A stretch of DNA of 64,000 nucleotides from Gracilimonas amylolytica (GTDB taxonomy: Bacteria > Bacteroidota > Rhodothermia > Balneolales > Balneolaceae): assembly GCF_002911695.1 (NCBI RefSeq), contig NZ_PQBS01000004.1, positions 1-64,000 on the forward strand. Direction: 5' to 3'. This document shows, piece after piece, positions 18,075 to 28,554 of the stretch (the stretch's first letter is position 1; every line of letters starts with the position of its first letter). Below the pieces are notes generated by a model. The model ran no database searches. It was given only the letters and a program-made list of their open reading frames with translations, and was not told where the DNA came from. A program made the translations under genes and the position numbers.

Positions 18075-19316
18075 TTGATAGATCTAAAAAACAGCATATC
18101 GCACATTATTACAAAGGTTTCTTCTGTTCCTTTGCTTTCGGGGCCGATCGTGAAAATAGGTTCAAAAATTCTGCCACCCCCGTTTCTTAGAAACGACATG
18201 GAATTCAAGTACGGTGTATGGCAGGGAACCTCTACGATAAAGGGAAGTGATGGCAGATATTTAGGTGAAGACAATGCCATACCTGCATTTTACTGCGAAA
18301 CCATTCCTACTGAATACCACCTCTGCAAATTTGGTGATAGTCGTGACGGCAAGCAGTATAATATGACGGCCCTGCACGATATGATGAGAATTTGGCCTGC
18401 GTTGATGACTCTTATAGATCGGTACAGGAATTATTACAGACAAGTATTTGACATCAGATATGACCACCTTACAACGGCTGATCTTTACATATTTTCTAAA
18501 TTACTGGTGGCTTCTACCGCATATCTGATCCGTAACCATAAGTTTGAATATAAACACGAGTACGTACCTGTTGAGTTTACTTCCCAAACCAAACTGGTAG
18601 CCGGAGTTTTTATGATCGGCCGGACCATGATAGAGCGTGGCGACGATCATTTTAACGACTCTGAACCGGCCAAAGCCAACCTTCTATATGAATACGCAGA
18701 TAAACACCACATCCTCATCTCTCCCCGTGATAAAGGTTATGCCTGCGCCGGCAGTATCCGAAAGATCAAGGAGCTGATTGATGTCATGATCCGGGGCCGG
18801 GAATCTGAGACTTCATCAACTATTCAGGAAGATGTCCTGTCCACCGTTGACGAAACCTATCGTTCCGCATTTGATTACGGACTCATCGCCCTTCAACTCG
18901 AACTCACCATTAAATATGCTGAAGCCATTACTCTTGAAGCATTGTTGAGTGACGAAACTCAGTCTTTATCTGCAGATCCTAAACAAAGGATCTCAGACCA
19001 CCTTGCAAATAATTATTCCTGTGAATTCTTGGACCTTGATTCAATTTCACGACATAAAAGTAAACTTAAACTTCTTACCGGAAAGCTTGAGATCGATCTG
19101 CCTGAACCGACCATAAGGTTTGAGAAAGGGGTCTCATTCCAGGATTTTTACTTCAACTATCTGGAACAGATCAGAATTTTAGCTTTCGACCTTCAGAATA
19201 GGATCAATACACTTCTGGATATTGATCCTTTAAAAACGCTTTCTCTTAAAAAAGTAAACAAGCGTCTGAATATTGTACCCAAAGATATTTTCAACCTTTT
19301 TATCAAAAGCAGGTAA
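18075..19316 (+). CDS. Protein of unknown function, 413 residues
   Basis: Not recognised. Soluble, without signal peptide or membrane segment, and mixed helical. Notable stretches are DGRYLGEDNAIPAFYCET, LYIFSKLLVASTAYLIRNH, RTMIERGDDHF and the Lys-rich end LKKVNKRLNIVPKDIFNLFIKSR. The predicted start is a TTG at 18075; an in-frame ATG at 18198 (NDMEFKYG) would remove the first 41 residues, which are hydrophobic-basic but conserved in style with the rest. Neither has a Shine-Dalgarno. The leader upstream has a terminator-like hairpin. The gene is 42 bases before the giant surface protein gene and is probably co-transcribed with it. Confidence 0.7.
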   Translation: MIDLKNSISHIITKVSSVPLLSGPIVKIGSKILPPPFLRNDMEFKYGVWQGTSTIKGSDGRYLGEDNAIPAFYCETIPTEYHLCKFGDSRDGKQYNMTALHDMMRIWPALMTLIDRYRNYYRQVFDIRYDHLTTADLYIFSKLLVASTAYLIRNHKFEYKHEYVPVEFTSQTKLVAGVFMIGRTMIERGDDHFNDSEPAKANLLYEYADKHHILISPRDKGYACAGSIRKIKELIDVMIRGRESETSSTIQEDVLSTVDETYRSAFDYGLIALQLELTIKYAEAITLEALLSDETQSLSADPKQRISDHLANNYSCEFLDLDSISRHKSKLKLLTGKLEIDLPEPTIRFEKGVSFQDFYFNYLEQIRILAFDLQNRINTLLDIDPLKTLSLKKVNKRLNIVPKDIFNLFIKSR

Positions 19317-19358
19317 CTAACATGTTCTAATAACTCATAACATTGTTTCGGGGACATC

Positions 19359-22300
19359 ATGTTAAGTACAAAATTCTACATTATCGCATTCTTCCTGTTT
19401 GTGCCATACGGCTCTGTATTTGCACAAACTGTAAATTTTGAAGACGATTTTACTGATCAGGATATTTCTGACTGGACGGGTACAACCGCTGACTTCACCT
19501 TCACTACCGAAGGTGATAACATACTTCTTCAACAGCAAGCTGCAGCTGCCGGCTCATCCTATTTAAGTATTCCATCCACTAAAGTTACCGGGTACTGGGA
19601 ATTTTTTATTCGGTTGGATGGCTTTGCTCCTTCCGATGGGAATAAAGCAGAAATTTACCTTATGAGTGATAACGCAGACCTGACTGCAAACATCAATGGT
19701 TATATGCTTCAGGCAGGTGAAAATTTATCCGGGGATGTATTCAGGCTATTTAGAATGACTAACGGAGCTAAAGACGGTGAAGTTTTAACCGGTACGACAA
19801 ATATAAGCGGTGGTGGAGATTACAGAGTAAAAGTCACCCGCGATGCCTCGGGAAACTGGATCCTTGAGATAGCCTCGGGATATACGGGCATCCTGGTACA
19901 AGAGGCCACCGGGTTAGATAACACCTTCACAACAGCTTCTCATTTTGGCTTTGTGACAACCTATACCTCTACCCGAACCGACCGTTTTGCCTTCGACTTC
20001 AAGATCGATATTCCGCCCATAACTGTCACTGACGTCACTTTGATAAGCGATACTGAGATCGATATCAGTTTCAACAAGGCTTATGATGCCGCATCGGTTC
20101 AAACTACAGATTTTACTCTGCAACCGGGCTCAGTTAATCCACAATCAATTAATTCGCTGAGTACTGAATCACTTAGGCTGAGCTTCACGAACCCGCTACC
20201 GGGTGGCATTAACAGTCTTAATATTTCAGGGATCGATGATCTGTCCGGTTCAACTACACTCACAGATACCACGTTTCAGGTGGTCGTTTATGATGATTTC
20301 TCACCGGGTGATGTTGTGATAAACGAGTTCATGAAAGATCCTCCAACGGGTACCTCCGAATATGTGGAGATCCGTAACCTTTCTGGAAAATATCTAAACC
20401 TCAAAGACTGGCAAATTGGAGATAATGGTTCATTGACCACCATTGCATCAACAGATACGCCTCTTTTACCAAATGATTATGCGGTCATTTCAGCAGATAC
20501 AACCACACTCAATGTATTTTATGGTGCTGCGAATTACATACTGGCTTCACTCCCGGCCCTGAATAATGGGGATGATGAGATCCGGTTATTTGATAACACC
20601 GGAATGATAGCTGACTCCCTCTATTATGATAGTGACTGGGGCGGCGTTGATGTAGCCATTGAACGCAGAGATCCTGCAGTAGCCTCTATTTACCCGGAAA
20701 ATTGGGGCGATTCTCCCAACCTAAATTTTGGCACGCCGGGAACGGCTAATGAGGTTTCGGCAGATGTGGAAGCACCCCAAATAAATGAAATGTTACCAAG
20801 TGACCCACTCACGCTGCTTATGGTAAGTTCAGAGCGGTTGGAAAATGCCTCTGCAGAGAGTGCCGGCAACTACAGCCTGAGCCTGAACCCGGCATCGGGG
20901 GCAAGCACTCCGCCGATTCCAACTATCACCTCAGCTACTCAATTAACTGCAGATACTGTTGCCCTGACTCTTGACCGTGAGTTGAGTGAATATGACGGCA
21001 CCTGGAACCTGGAGGTATCTACTCTCACAGATATCTTTGGAAACAGTGCTGGCGACACCTTTGAGTTCACCTTTCAGAACCCATTTGATCTCACCAACCT
21101 TACGATCGTTACAAATTCACAGCTGGTACTCGAATTCAGTGAAGAGGTTGACCTGAATTCGGTTCAACCTTCTGACTTTTCCACAAATACTTCCCCTTTG
21201 GATCCGGCTACCGGCATAACGAAACCCCAGGCGAATCAGATCCAGTTAGACCTCATCAGCCCTCTGTCTTCCGGCCCGTACAATCTGGTCATCAATGCCC
21301 TCCAAAGTATAAACGGGTGGACGATCAATGCCAACACCACTCAGGAGTTCTTCCTGTTTGATACCTTTGCCGCCGGAGATATCATTATCAATGAATTTAT
21401 GAAAGACCCGCCCGCCGGGGCTACCGATTTTGTAGAGATCCGTAACTTGTCAGGAAAATACCTGAACCTCAAAGACTGGCAGGTCGGTGATGAACTCACC
21501 CTTACCACGATCTCCGCTTCTGACTTGGTTATTTATCCTGACAGTTTTGCCGTTATTACTCCCGATAGCTCGGCATTGATCAACACCTTTGGACCGGCCT
21601 ACTATGTACAGGCTTCTCTGCCAAATCTTAACAGTACCACCTCAGATCAGGTAAGACTTTTTACTTCAGAAGGTGTCATGGCAGATTCATTGGAATATAC
21701 CAACAGCTGGGGTGGTGAGAATGTATCCCTTGAACGCCGGGATCCTGCTGTATCATCCCTATTTCAGGAAAACTGGGGTGATTCTCCCTCTCCCGATCTT
21801 GGTACCCCCGGTTACTCAAACGTCGTTGAGACCGATAATTTACCGGCTCAACTCACGGAAACTAACCTCATAAGCCGATCGGAACTTCAACTGCTTTATT
21901 CAGAAAGAATTCAGGAGGGTCCGGCAACCCTTGTCTCGAATTATTCCCTTCAGGCTGATAACATTACGGACCCGGGCGTAAACATTCAGTCGATCACATA
22001 CACCGAACCGAATAGCGTGCTGCTGCAGTTGAGCAGTGACCTTCCCGGTGAGCCGGAAGGCACAACCTATGAGTTGACCATTGAGAATCAAACCGATCTA
22101 TTTGGAAATGTAAGTCAAGCTATAACCCGGTCTCTGTTTGTCATAGACTACGGAGTGGCCGATTCCGGTGATGTTTTCATAACCGAATTCATGTATGATC
22201 CTGCCGACGGATTTACTGATTTCATTGAGCTATATAATGCCACGGACAGTGCCTATAACCTTCAAAACTGGACCTTCAACGACAACTCCGGAAACAGGCG

Positions 22301-25300
22301 GGCCCTGACCGATCAACAACGAACATTACTGCCGGATTCACGGATCGTCCTTGCCCCTGACAGCACTATTAATACCTCTTTCCCGAATGCAAACCTGCTA
22401 GTAATGGGATCTGCTTTTGCCAACCTGAACAGCACCACACCCGATGATATTGTGATCAGAAACGCTGACGGCATTCTGATCGATTCCCTGACCTACGATA
22501 ATTCCTGGGGAGGGATCAAGGTCTCACTTGAGCGCAGAAGTATGGCTGTTTCTCCGGCATATGGTGAAAATTGGGGACCTTCTCCTTCACCACAGCTGGC
22601 CACCCCGGGTATCGAAAATATGATCACTGATGATCTTAATACCCCTGAAATATCTGAACTCACCGTCCTTAGCAACAGCCGTTTGCAAATTCTATTCAAC
22701 GAGCGTATTCAAAATTCCACAGCAGAAAATCCCTCAAATTACACCCTTCAAGGTCCGGCTGAGATCGATGATCAGATCCCTGATATAGCTTCAGTTACAT
22801 TTTCTGAACCTGATACGGTCACCATTCTGTTTGAGAGTGAATTACCAAGACAAGACACAGGAACCACGTACGAAATCATCATCGAAAATCAGCAGGATAT
22901 CTTTGGTAATTCTGCGCCTTCCCTTTCTGACTCCTTCTTTCTCATTGATATTCAGGAGGCCGATTCAGGAGATGTGGTGATCAACGAGTTCATGTATGAT
23001 CCCGCCGTTGATTATTCTGAATTCATTGAACTGTACAATAAAAGCAGTAAGAATCTCGACCTGACCGGATGGACCCTGAATGATAACACCGGCACCCGTC
23101 GTACGATCACCAACTCTCCCACAGAATTGATTCAGGGAAGTTATGTGGTCCTCGTTCCTGACAGCACGTTATTTGAAAGGTTCCCGGATAAACATCTGAT
23201 CGTACTCGGCACCTCTTTTTCATCCCTCAACAACGGAGCAGACGATATCGTGATCCGGGATAAAAACGGAATTCTTATCGATTCCCTGACTTATAATTCT
23301 AATTGGGGCGGAGATCAGGTTTCACTGGAACGACTTGATCCGGAGGCTCCTTCCACATTTTCTGAAAACTGGAGTGATTCACCATCCTCCAATCAGGCTA
23401 CTCCGGGCAGCCCAAACGAAGTCCCCACAGATGATGATCCTCCTGTCATTACCCATGGATTTACAGTTGGGACAAACATGCTCAGGATCCGATATAACGA
23501 ACGGGTCAGCTCAGACTTTGCGACGGTTCCTTCCAACTACAGCACCTCTCCAAATATAGGGATCAGTGACATTCAGCAAACGAATGGTAATGAGATCACT
23601 ATCACCCTTTCATCCGCTATGACTGATGGTTCAGTTTATACTGTAACCGTTCAGGCACAGTCTGATATTTTTGGCAACCTGCAAAGCAGTGAAACTGTGA
23701 CGATCGAGTTCACCCAATACTCCAACGCCTTGCCCGGTGATATCGTGATAAATGAGATCCTCTACAGACGCTTAACCGGTGATTCTCCGGAGTTTATTGA
23801 GCTCTACAACCAAAGTGGCAAGAATTTTGATTTAAGTAACTGGTCCTTTGCCGATGCTGCCAACTCTACCATTCTTCCTTTGGGAACACAGATCCGAAGT
23901 GGAGAATACCTGATACTGACAGATGCTGAAAACTTTTCAGTCGCTAAGGCACTAACAACCAACATGGTAAATGGAGAGGCTGTTTATTTGCCGGGCTTCC
24001 CTTCACTGAATGATAACCAGGATGTTGTAGTCATTAAAAATGAAACGGGAATGGTGATCGACAGCCTGAACTACAAGCATACCTGGGGAGGCGACTCGCC
24101 CGGTGTATCACTGGAAAGAAAAGATCCCTTGTCTGCCTCCAACGATCCTAACAATTGGAGCAGCAGTATTTCTGAGTCCGGAAACTCCGCCGGAAACCAA
24201 AGTTCTGTATTTGAACCCGATCAGCAGCCTCCTCAGGTAATTTTTGCAAAAACCATAGAGAACAACCGAATATCACTGGTATTCTCTGAATTTGTAATAC
24301 CTGATAATGCCACAATGACATTGAATGGAAATCCATTGTCGATCTATGATTTCGACCCAAACAATGGGAATCAACTCATCGCAGAAACGGCTAACGCAGG
24401 TTCCGGTGAAGCTTTGATCCTCTCTATTTCGGGTTTGGTGGATTATCGGGGTAATTCCAGCGGTGAACTGAGTATCGAGGTTTCACAACCCCTTACCCCC
24501 GGTTCAGTAGTTATAAACGAGATCATGTTCGACCCATTGGCCGATTCTGATGATAATCTGCCCGATCAAACCGAATACATCGAACTCTATAACCGTTCGG
24601 ATCATGCCATTTCTCTTGAAGGGATATTCCTGCATGATGCCCCCGATGAAAACGAAGAGGTCCGAACCATACACCCCGTTAACTCACAATACAAATGGAT
24701 CCCGTCTAACGGATACGTTTTGATCTATGCGGAAGATCAGGCTACCGATTTCGTCAATAGCCGGCTGGCAGAGTTTTTCGAGATCACTGAATCTACCGAT
24801 GAATTCAAACTAAGAACCGACCGGTCCAGCTTGAGTTTAGCTTCATCCGATGATGCCGTCTATATTGCTGACAGTACCGGAATTACCATCGATTCGGTTT
24901 ACTATGAGGAAAGTTGGCACAACCCTAATCTTTTTGATACAGATGGGATCTCACTGGAGCGTATCGACCCCAACGGACCGAGTAATGATGACACAAACTG
25001 GAGTTCGAGTACGCGGGTAAACGGTGGCACTCCGGCTGAACAAAACTCAATTTATCAAATAGCGGGTGCTAAACCTGAAGATACCGGGTTGACCTTCACC
25101 CCTAACCCGTTTTCACCGGATGGTGACGGATTCGACGACAACCTGTTCATCAACTACAAACTTGATGAATCAGATTATCTGCTAAGAGTCCGCATCTTTG
25201 ACCGATACGGGAGACAGGTGAAACAACTTGCTGACGGAACCCCTGCTGGCTTTGAAGGCTCCCTGATCTGGGATGGCCTCACCGATGATGATCGCAGGAA

Positions 25301-25400
25301 CCGGGTTGGGATCTACATCGTGCTTTTTGAAGCTTACAACAGTACCAGCGGAAAGAACAAGACCTTTAAGGAAACTGTGGTACTGGCACGTAAGTTTTAG
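19359..25400 (+). CDS. Giant secreted surface protein with six lamin-tail domains
   Basis: A 2013-residue exported protein with signal peptide (1-22, cleavage after VFA). Residues 24-230 look like a jelly-roll/concanavalin-like domain (WEFFIRLDGF; FAFDFKID). Then six lamin-tail domains begin near residues 316, 671, 936, 1203, 1457 and 1713, each opening with GD(I/V)xINE(F/I)M and ending with LERRDP...NWGDSP. They alternate with Ig-like domains ending in (D/S)IFGN. The C-terminus (about 1909-2013) has FTPNPFSPDGDGFDDN and ends KETVVLARKF, a type IX secretion/gliding-type sorting domain. Domains 1 and 2 are almost identical over VEIRNLSGKYLNLKDWQ, implying recent internal duplication. Adhesive or matrix role is inferred. 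Confidence 0.88.
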   Translation: MLSTKFYIIAFFLFVPYGSVFAQTVNFEDDFTDQDISDWTGTTADFTFTTEGDNILLQQQAAAAGSSYLSIPSTKVTGYWEFFIRLDGFAPSDGNKAEIYLMSDNADLTANINGYMLQAGENLSGDVFRLFRMTNGAKDGEVLTGTTNISGGGDYRVKVTRDASGNWILEIASGYTGILVQEATGLDNTFTTASHFGFVTTYTSTRTDRFAFDFKIDIPPITVTDVTLISDTEIDISFNKAYDAASVQTTDFTLQPGSVNPQSINSLSTESLRLSFTNPLPGGINSLNISGIDDLSGSTTLTDTTFQVVVYDDFSPGDVVINEFMKDPPTGTSEYVEIRNLSGKYLNLKDWQIGDNGSLTTIASTDTPLLPNDYAVISADTTTLNVFYGAANYILASLPALNNGDDEIRLFDNTGMIADSLYYDSDWGGVDVAIERRDPAVASIYPENWGDSPNLNFGTPGTANEVSADVEAPQINEMLPSDPLTLLMVSSERLENASAESAGNYSLSLNPASGASTPPIPTITSATQLTADTVALTLDRELSEYDGTWNLEVSTLTDIFGNSAGDTFEFTFQNPFDLTNLTIVTNSQLVLEFSEEVDLNSVQPSDFSTNTSPLDPATGITKPQANQIQLDLISPLSSGPYNLVINALQSINGWTINANTTQEFFLFDTFAAGDIIINEFMKDPPAGATDFVEIRNLSGKYLNLKDWQVGDELTLTTISASDLVIYPDSFAVITPDSSALINTFGPAYYVQASLPNLNSTTSDQVRLFTSEGVMADSLEYTNSWGGENVSLERRDPAVSSLFQENWGDSPSPDLGTPGYSNVVETDNLPAQLTETNLISRSELQLLYSERIQEGPATLVSNYSLQADNITDPGVNIQSITYTEPNSVLLQLSSDLPGEPEGTTYELTIENQTDLFGNVSQAITRSLFVIDYGVADSGDVFITEFMYDPADGFTDFIELYNATDSAYNLQNWTFNDNSGNRRALTDQQRTLLPDSRIVLAPDSTINTSFPNANLLVMGSAFANLNSTTPDDIVIRNADGILIDSLTYDNSWGGIKVSLERRSMAVSPAYGENWGPSPSPQLATPGIENMITDDLNTPEISELTVLSNSRLQILFNERIQNSTAENPSNYTLQGPAEIDDQIPDIASVTFSEPDTVTILFESELPRQDTGTTYEIIIENQQDIFGNSAPSLSDSFFLIDIQEADSGDVVINEFMYDPAVDYSEFIELYNKSSKNLDLTGWTLNDNTGTRRTITNSPTELIQGSYVVLVPDSTLFERFPDKHLIVLGTSFSSLNNGADDIVIRDKNGILIDSLTYNSNWGGDQVSLERLDPEAPSTFSENWSDSPSSNQATPGSPNEVPTDDDPPVITHGFTVGTNMLRIRYNERVSSDFATVPSNYSTSPNIGISDIQQTNGNEITITLSSAMTDGSVYTVTVQAQSDIFGNLQSSETVTIEFTQYSNALPGDIVINEILYRRLTGDSPEFIELYNQSGKNFDLSNWSFADAANSTILPLGTQIRSGEYLILTDAENFSVAKALTTNMVNGEAVYLPGFPSLNDNQDVVVIKNETGMVIDSLNYKHTWGGDSPGVSLERKDPLSASNDPNNWSSSISESGNSAGNQSSVFEPDQQPPQVIFAKTIENNRISLVFSEFVIPDNATMTLNGNPLSIYDFDPNNGNQLIAETANAGSGEALILSISGLVDYRGNSSGELSIEVSQPLTPGSVVINEIMFDPLADSDDNLPDQTEYIELYNRSDHAISLEGIFLHDAPDENEEVRTIHPVNSQYKWIPSNGYVLIYAEDQATDFVNSRLAEFFEITESTDEFKLRTDRSSLSLASSDDAVYIADSTGITIDSVYYEESWHNPNLFDTDGISLERIDPNGPSNDDTNWSSSTRVNGGTPAEQNSIYQIAGAKPEDTGLTFTPNPFSPDGDGFDDNLFINYKLDESDYLLRVRIFDRYGRQVKQLADGTPAGFEGSLIWDGLTDDDRRNRVGIYIVLFEAYNSTSGKNKTFKETVVLARKF

Positions 25401-25457
25401 GGATGTTACCCTTTCGATACCACGTAGAGCATAAGCAGCAATTTGATAGAGTGTTGG

Positions 25458-27542
25458 TCACAGATCAACAGTTACCTTCAGTCCGCCAAACCAGTTACGA
25501 GGAGCTGCCGGTTGATAAAATCGATCACCAAAAGCATTCAGATCATTGCCAAGGCTGTATGTCTCATCCAGCAGGTTATCAATGCCGAAATAGGCGTCAA
25601 GGTTCATGCTATCAAAAAATCCCACCCTGTACCCTATCCGGCTTTGTAACAGATGATAAGCCTCAGAGTACACTGTATTCGCATCATTAAGAGGGATCTC
25701 GTCCGTGAAATTATAATTCAGATTTACGTATATCCCTGTAGAGGTATCCAGTTGCCAGCTGGAATTGAGTGAATGAGGAGCCACTCCTGTGAGCTCATTT
25801 CCGGAATAATCCTCCCCCTCTTTACGATAGTCCACAAAACTGAAATCATGATAACTGTAGGATAAATTCCAATCTAGGCTTTCAATGAACCGATCTCTGT
25901 TTTGTACGATCCGCCAGCTTGTAGCTGCTTCAAGCCCATATTGATCGGTAGCTCCGGTGTTTTCAAATACTACGGTTGAATTACGATCGGATGGTTGCTG
26001 AACGATCGTCTCACTCAACTTGAAAAGGAAACCGGTTACGTCATAACTAAATCTCACTTTCGGAAAACTCCCCCTGAAACCAAGTTCGTAATTGGTCCCT
26101 TGTTCAGCTTCAAGGTTCAGAGCAATACTGCCTTCATTGGTCCTGAATTCTTCAATGGTGGGTGGCGAAAATCCATTACTGATACTGCCATGCAGAGATA
26201 ATGCTTCAGAAAATTTCTTTAACAAACCAACTCTTGGGATGAACTCAGGATCGAAGGATTTCTCGGCAACACCCGGTACATCATCCTGTAAATTCGTAAC
26301 CAGTCGGTTCAGATTATACGTGAGCCGATTGTAGCTTAAACCTGCTGTCAAATAGAAATCTGCCGGCAGATCTATTTCCGTATTCAAAAATAGAAGAGAC
26401 GACTGAATTTTTATCTCATCATCAAAATTCAAGGCGCCGGTGGATCCGCCGGTATTTTCGTAATTCCGTGCGGCATAATTGGCGGCCTGATATTCGCCCC
26501 CAAACGTAAAACGGGTTCTGACCTCACCCAGATCCGTATCGAAATAAAACCGGGTCCTGCCTCCGCCTGATTTCCTGCTATCTTTCTTATAGTCGAGATT
26601 GAAGGGGTTTTCAAAGGCACTGAAATTGCCGTACAAAGTCGTCAGGTTTGACAGGCGCTCGGTTATTTCAACATCATGGCTTATTCCCGCAAGAAATGCC
26701 TGCTGATCGATGCTGGCATTGGCTTCAACGCTGCCTAATACGAAAGGATTACCGGGGCGCGCCTGACTTGGGTCATCCTGATATTGTTGAAGGGTTAGTC
26801 CGCCGGGTATACCGTAATAAAGATCAGAATACAAAAAGCTCGTTTTAAGGATCTGCTTGTCATTCAGCTGATAACGTGTTGAAAGCTCGGCAGTTTGCCT
26901 TTCCAAAAACAACTGCTCCCTGTATCCATCCGAGCTTTGATTTGAGTAGTTAAACCTGAGGTTTGCCCGGTCAGTTTGCTGTTCAGCAAATGCCGTGTAT
27001 CGGTTCGTTCCGTATGAACCGATCATGGCTCCAACACCAATACGATCAGCACTGCTTTGCCGGCTGTTAAACAAAATAGCCCCGCCATTTCCGGCCCCAT
27101 AGATGCTTCCGGCAGGCCCTTTTATGATCTCAGCCTCCTGCATGTTGATCACATCCAGCAAGTTAAGTGGGGTGCTTCCGGATGGTTCGGTAAACGGGAT
27201 ATCATTCCAGTAGATCTTTACGTTACGAACTCCAAATGGAGCGCGAAGCGAGCTTCCCCGAATGGCCACTCGATAGCTGCCCGGAGCACGCTGTTCAATT
27301 CTCACACCCGGCACCGCATTCAATCCATACACGATCGAACTTTCGTCAAAGCCTGAAATGCGCTCTGCCTTTATATTAGAAACTGCACCGGGAGTTTCCA
27401 TCAGGCTTCGGTTCCCTTCGTAACCCACAACTACAATGTCCTCAAGTTCACCCTGCAGTGTGTCGATCACGGCCTCAGACTGAGCCTTCAAAGAATGATT
27501 AACTAAAAATAAAACAGAAAAAAGTAAGATAATTTTGTTCAT
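25458..27542 (-). CDS. TonB-dependent outer-membrane receptor
   Basis: Outer-membrane active transporter powered by TonB. The signal peptide is MNKIILLFSVLFLVNHSLKA; the start is placed at this ATG (27542) because the preceding MYFVP is dispensable. A TonB-box-like EDIVVVGYEG follows. The plug domain (about residues 40-165) has PGVRIEQRAPGSYRVAIRG and IIKGPAGSIYGAGNGGAILF. The rest is the beta-barrel ending in the aromatic WFGGLKVTVDL. It belongs to the siderophore/vitamin-type branch without SusD partner or carboxypeptidase-like extension; no cobalamin riboswitch or Fur box is visible in the 80-base gap to murI. It converges on the surface protein gene. Confidence 0.93.
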   Translation of the reverse strand: MNKIILLFSVLFLVNHSLKAQSEAVIDTLQGELEDIVVVGYEGNRSLMETPGAVSNIKAERISGFDESSIVYGLNAVPGVRIEQRAPGSYRVAIRGSSLRAPFGVRNVKIYWNDIPFTEPSGSTPLNLLDVINMQEAEIIKGPAGSIYGAGNGGAILFNSRQSSADRIGVGAMIGSYGTNRYTAFAEQQTDRANLRFNYSNQSSDGYREQLFLERQTAELSTRYQLNDKQILKTSFLYSDLYYGIPGGLTLQQYQDDPSQARPGNPFVLGSVEANASIDQQAFLAGISHDVEITERLSNLTTLYGNFSAFENPFNLDYKKDSRKSGGGRTRFYFDTDLGEVRTRFTFGGEYQAANYAARNYENTGGSTGALNFDDEIKIQSSLLFLNTEIDLPADFYLTAGLSYNRLTYNLNRLVTNLQDDVPGVAEKSFDPEFIPRVGLLKKFSEALSLHGSISNGFSPPTIEEFRTNEGSIALNLEAEQGTNYELGFRGSFPKVRFSYDVTGFLFKLSETIVQQPSDRNSTVVFENTGATDQYGLEAATSWRIVQNRDRFIESLDWNLSYSYHDFSFVDYRKEGEDYSGNELTGVAPHSLNSSWQLDTSTGIYVNLNYNFTDEIPLNDANTVYSEAYHLLQSRIGYRVGFFDSMNLDAYFGIDNLLDETYSLGNDLNAFGDRFYQPAAPRNWFGGLKVTVDL

Positions 27543-27623
27543 AGGAACAAAGTACAAAGGCTTGAATTAAGATTTAAGAATTGAATACCTTCCATGAATA
27601 ATTAATTCCACAAACTTCAAACT

Positions 27624-28439
27624 TTGCAAGATTTAAAGAAAGCTCCAATTGGTATTTTTGACTCCGGCATCGGGGGACTGACTGTCGCAAAAGCCGTTAT
27701 TGATGCGCTGCCTCATGAAAATATCATTTACTTTGGGGACACGGCACGTGTTCCCTATGGTATTAAGTCTGAGGAGACGGTTCGCGCTTATGCCTTAGAG
27801 ATCACCCGGTTTTTACTCAATAAGGGTGTGAAGATGATCCTGATAGCCTGCAATACGGTTTCGGCATCCGCCAAAGAAGAGATCATTCAGGCAGCCGGTG
27901 ATATTCCGGTACTGGATGTGATCACTGCCGGAACCCGTTCCGCCGTCCAAATGCCTGATCATCAGAACATAGGTGTGATCGGTACCCTTGGAACCGTTAA
28001 TTCAAGAGCTTATGTAGAATCCATTCATGCATTTGATACCACCATCAAAGTAAATCAGCAAGCTTGTCCGCTATTGGTACCACTGGCTGAAGAAGGATGG
28101 ATCGATAACGATGTAGCCATCCAGACCTTACATCATTATTTAGATCATTTTGATGATTCGGGCATTCAAACCCTGATCCTTGGCTGCACCCACTATCCTT
28201 TGTTTAAAGAAACCATACCCTCGGTCTTAAAAAACAAAGACGTAAAGATCATTGACTCTGCTGAATCTATTGCTGCTTCTGCTAAACAAAAACTGACAGA
28301 GATGGATCTATTGAATTCAGAAGGCGGAAACTTTCAGTGTTATGTAAGTGACCGCCCTCAGCGTTTTCACGAACTGGCTGAACGATTTCTTGGCAGGGAA
28401 CTGACCACAGCAGTTGAAGTGGTCAGCCTTGATAAGTGA
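27624..28439 (+). CDS. murI: Glutamate racemase
   Basis: Interconverts L- and D-glutamate to supply D-glutamate for peptidoglycan. The two catalytic cysteines are Cys76 (ACNTVSASA) and Cys188 (GCTHYPLF), and the N-terminal IGIFDSGIGGLTV is diagnostic. The length of 271 residues is normal. The start is a TTG at 27624; no in-frame ATG occurs close upstream, and the protein beginning MQDLKKAPIGIFDSG aligns with the family. It is divergent from the TonB receptor. Confidence 0.95.
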   Translation: MQDLKKAPIGIFDSGIGGLTVAKAVIDALPHENIIYFGDTARVPYGIKSEETVRAYALEITRFLLNKGVKMILIACNTVSASAKEEIIQAAGDIPVLDVITAGTRSAVQMPDHQNIGVIGTLGTVNSRAYVESIHAFDTTIKVNQQACPLLVPLAEEGWIDNDVAIQTLHHYLDHFDDSGIQTLILGCTHYPLFKETIPSVLKNKDVKIIDSAESIAASAKQKLTEMDLLNSEGGNFQCYVSDRPQRFHELAERFLGRELTTAVEVVSLDK

Positions 28440-28554
28440 GATCTGTTTGAATCCTGAAACCTATTAAAAGGTCCTCAGGGATTCGCCGTTGAATGCTCCA
28501 CCGGTGATTTCAACCATATGTTTTAAATGTACACAAGCTAATTAACAAGGTTCT

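Noticed and set aside
25403-25690. Plus-strand frames downstream of the giant protein
   Set aside because: They overlap the TonB receptor on the opposite strand and are antisense shadows.
27543-27623. Cobalamin riboswitch for the TonB receptor
   Set aside because: The divergent gap is only about 80 bases, too short for the riboswitch, and no B12-box-like motif is seen.
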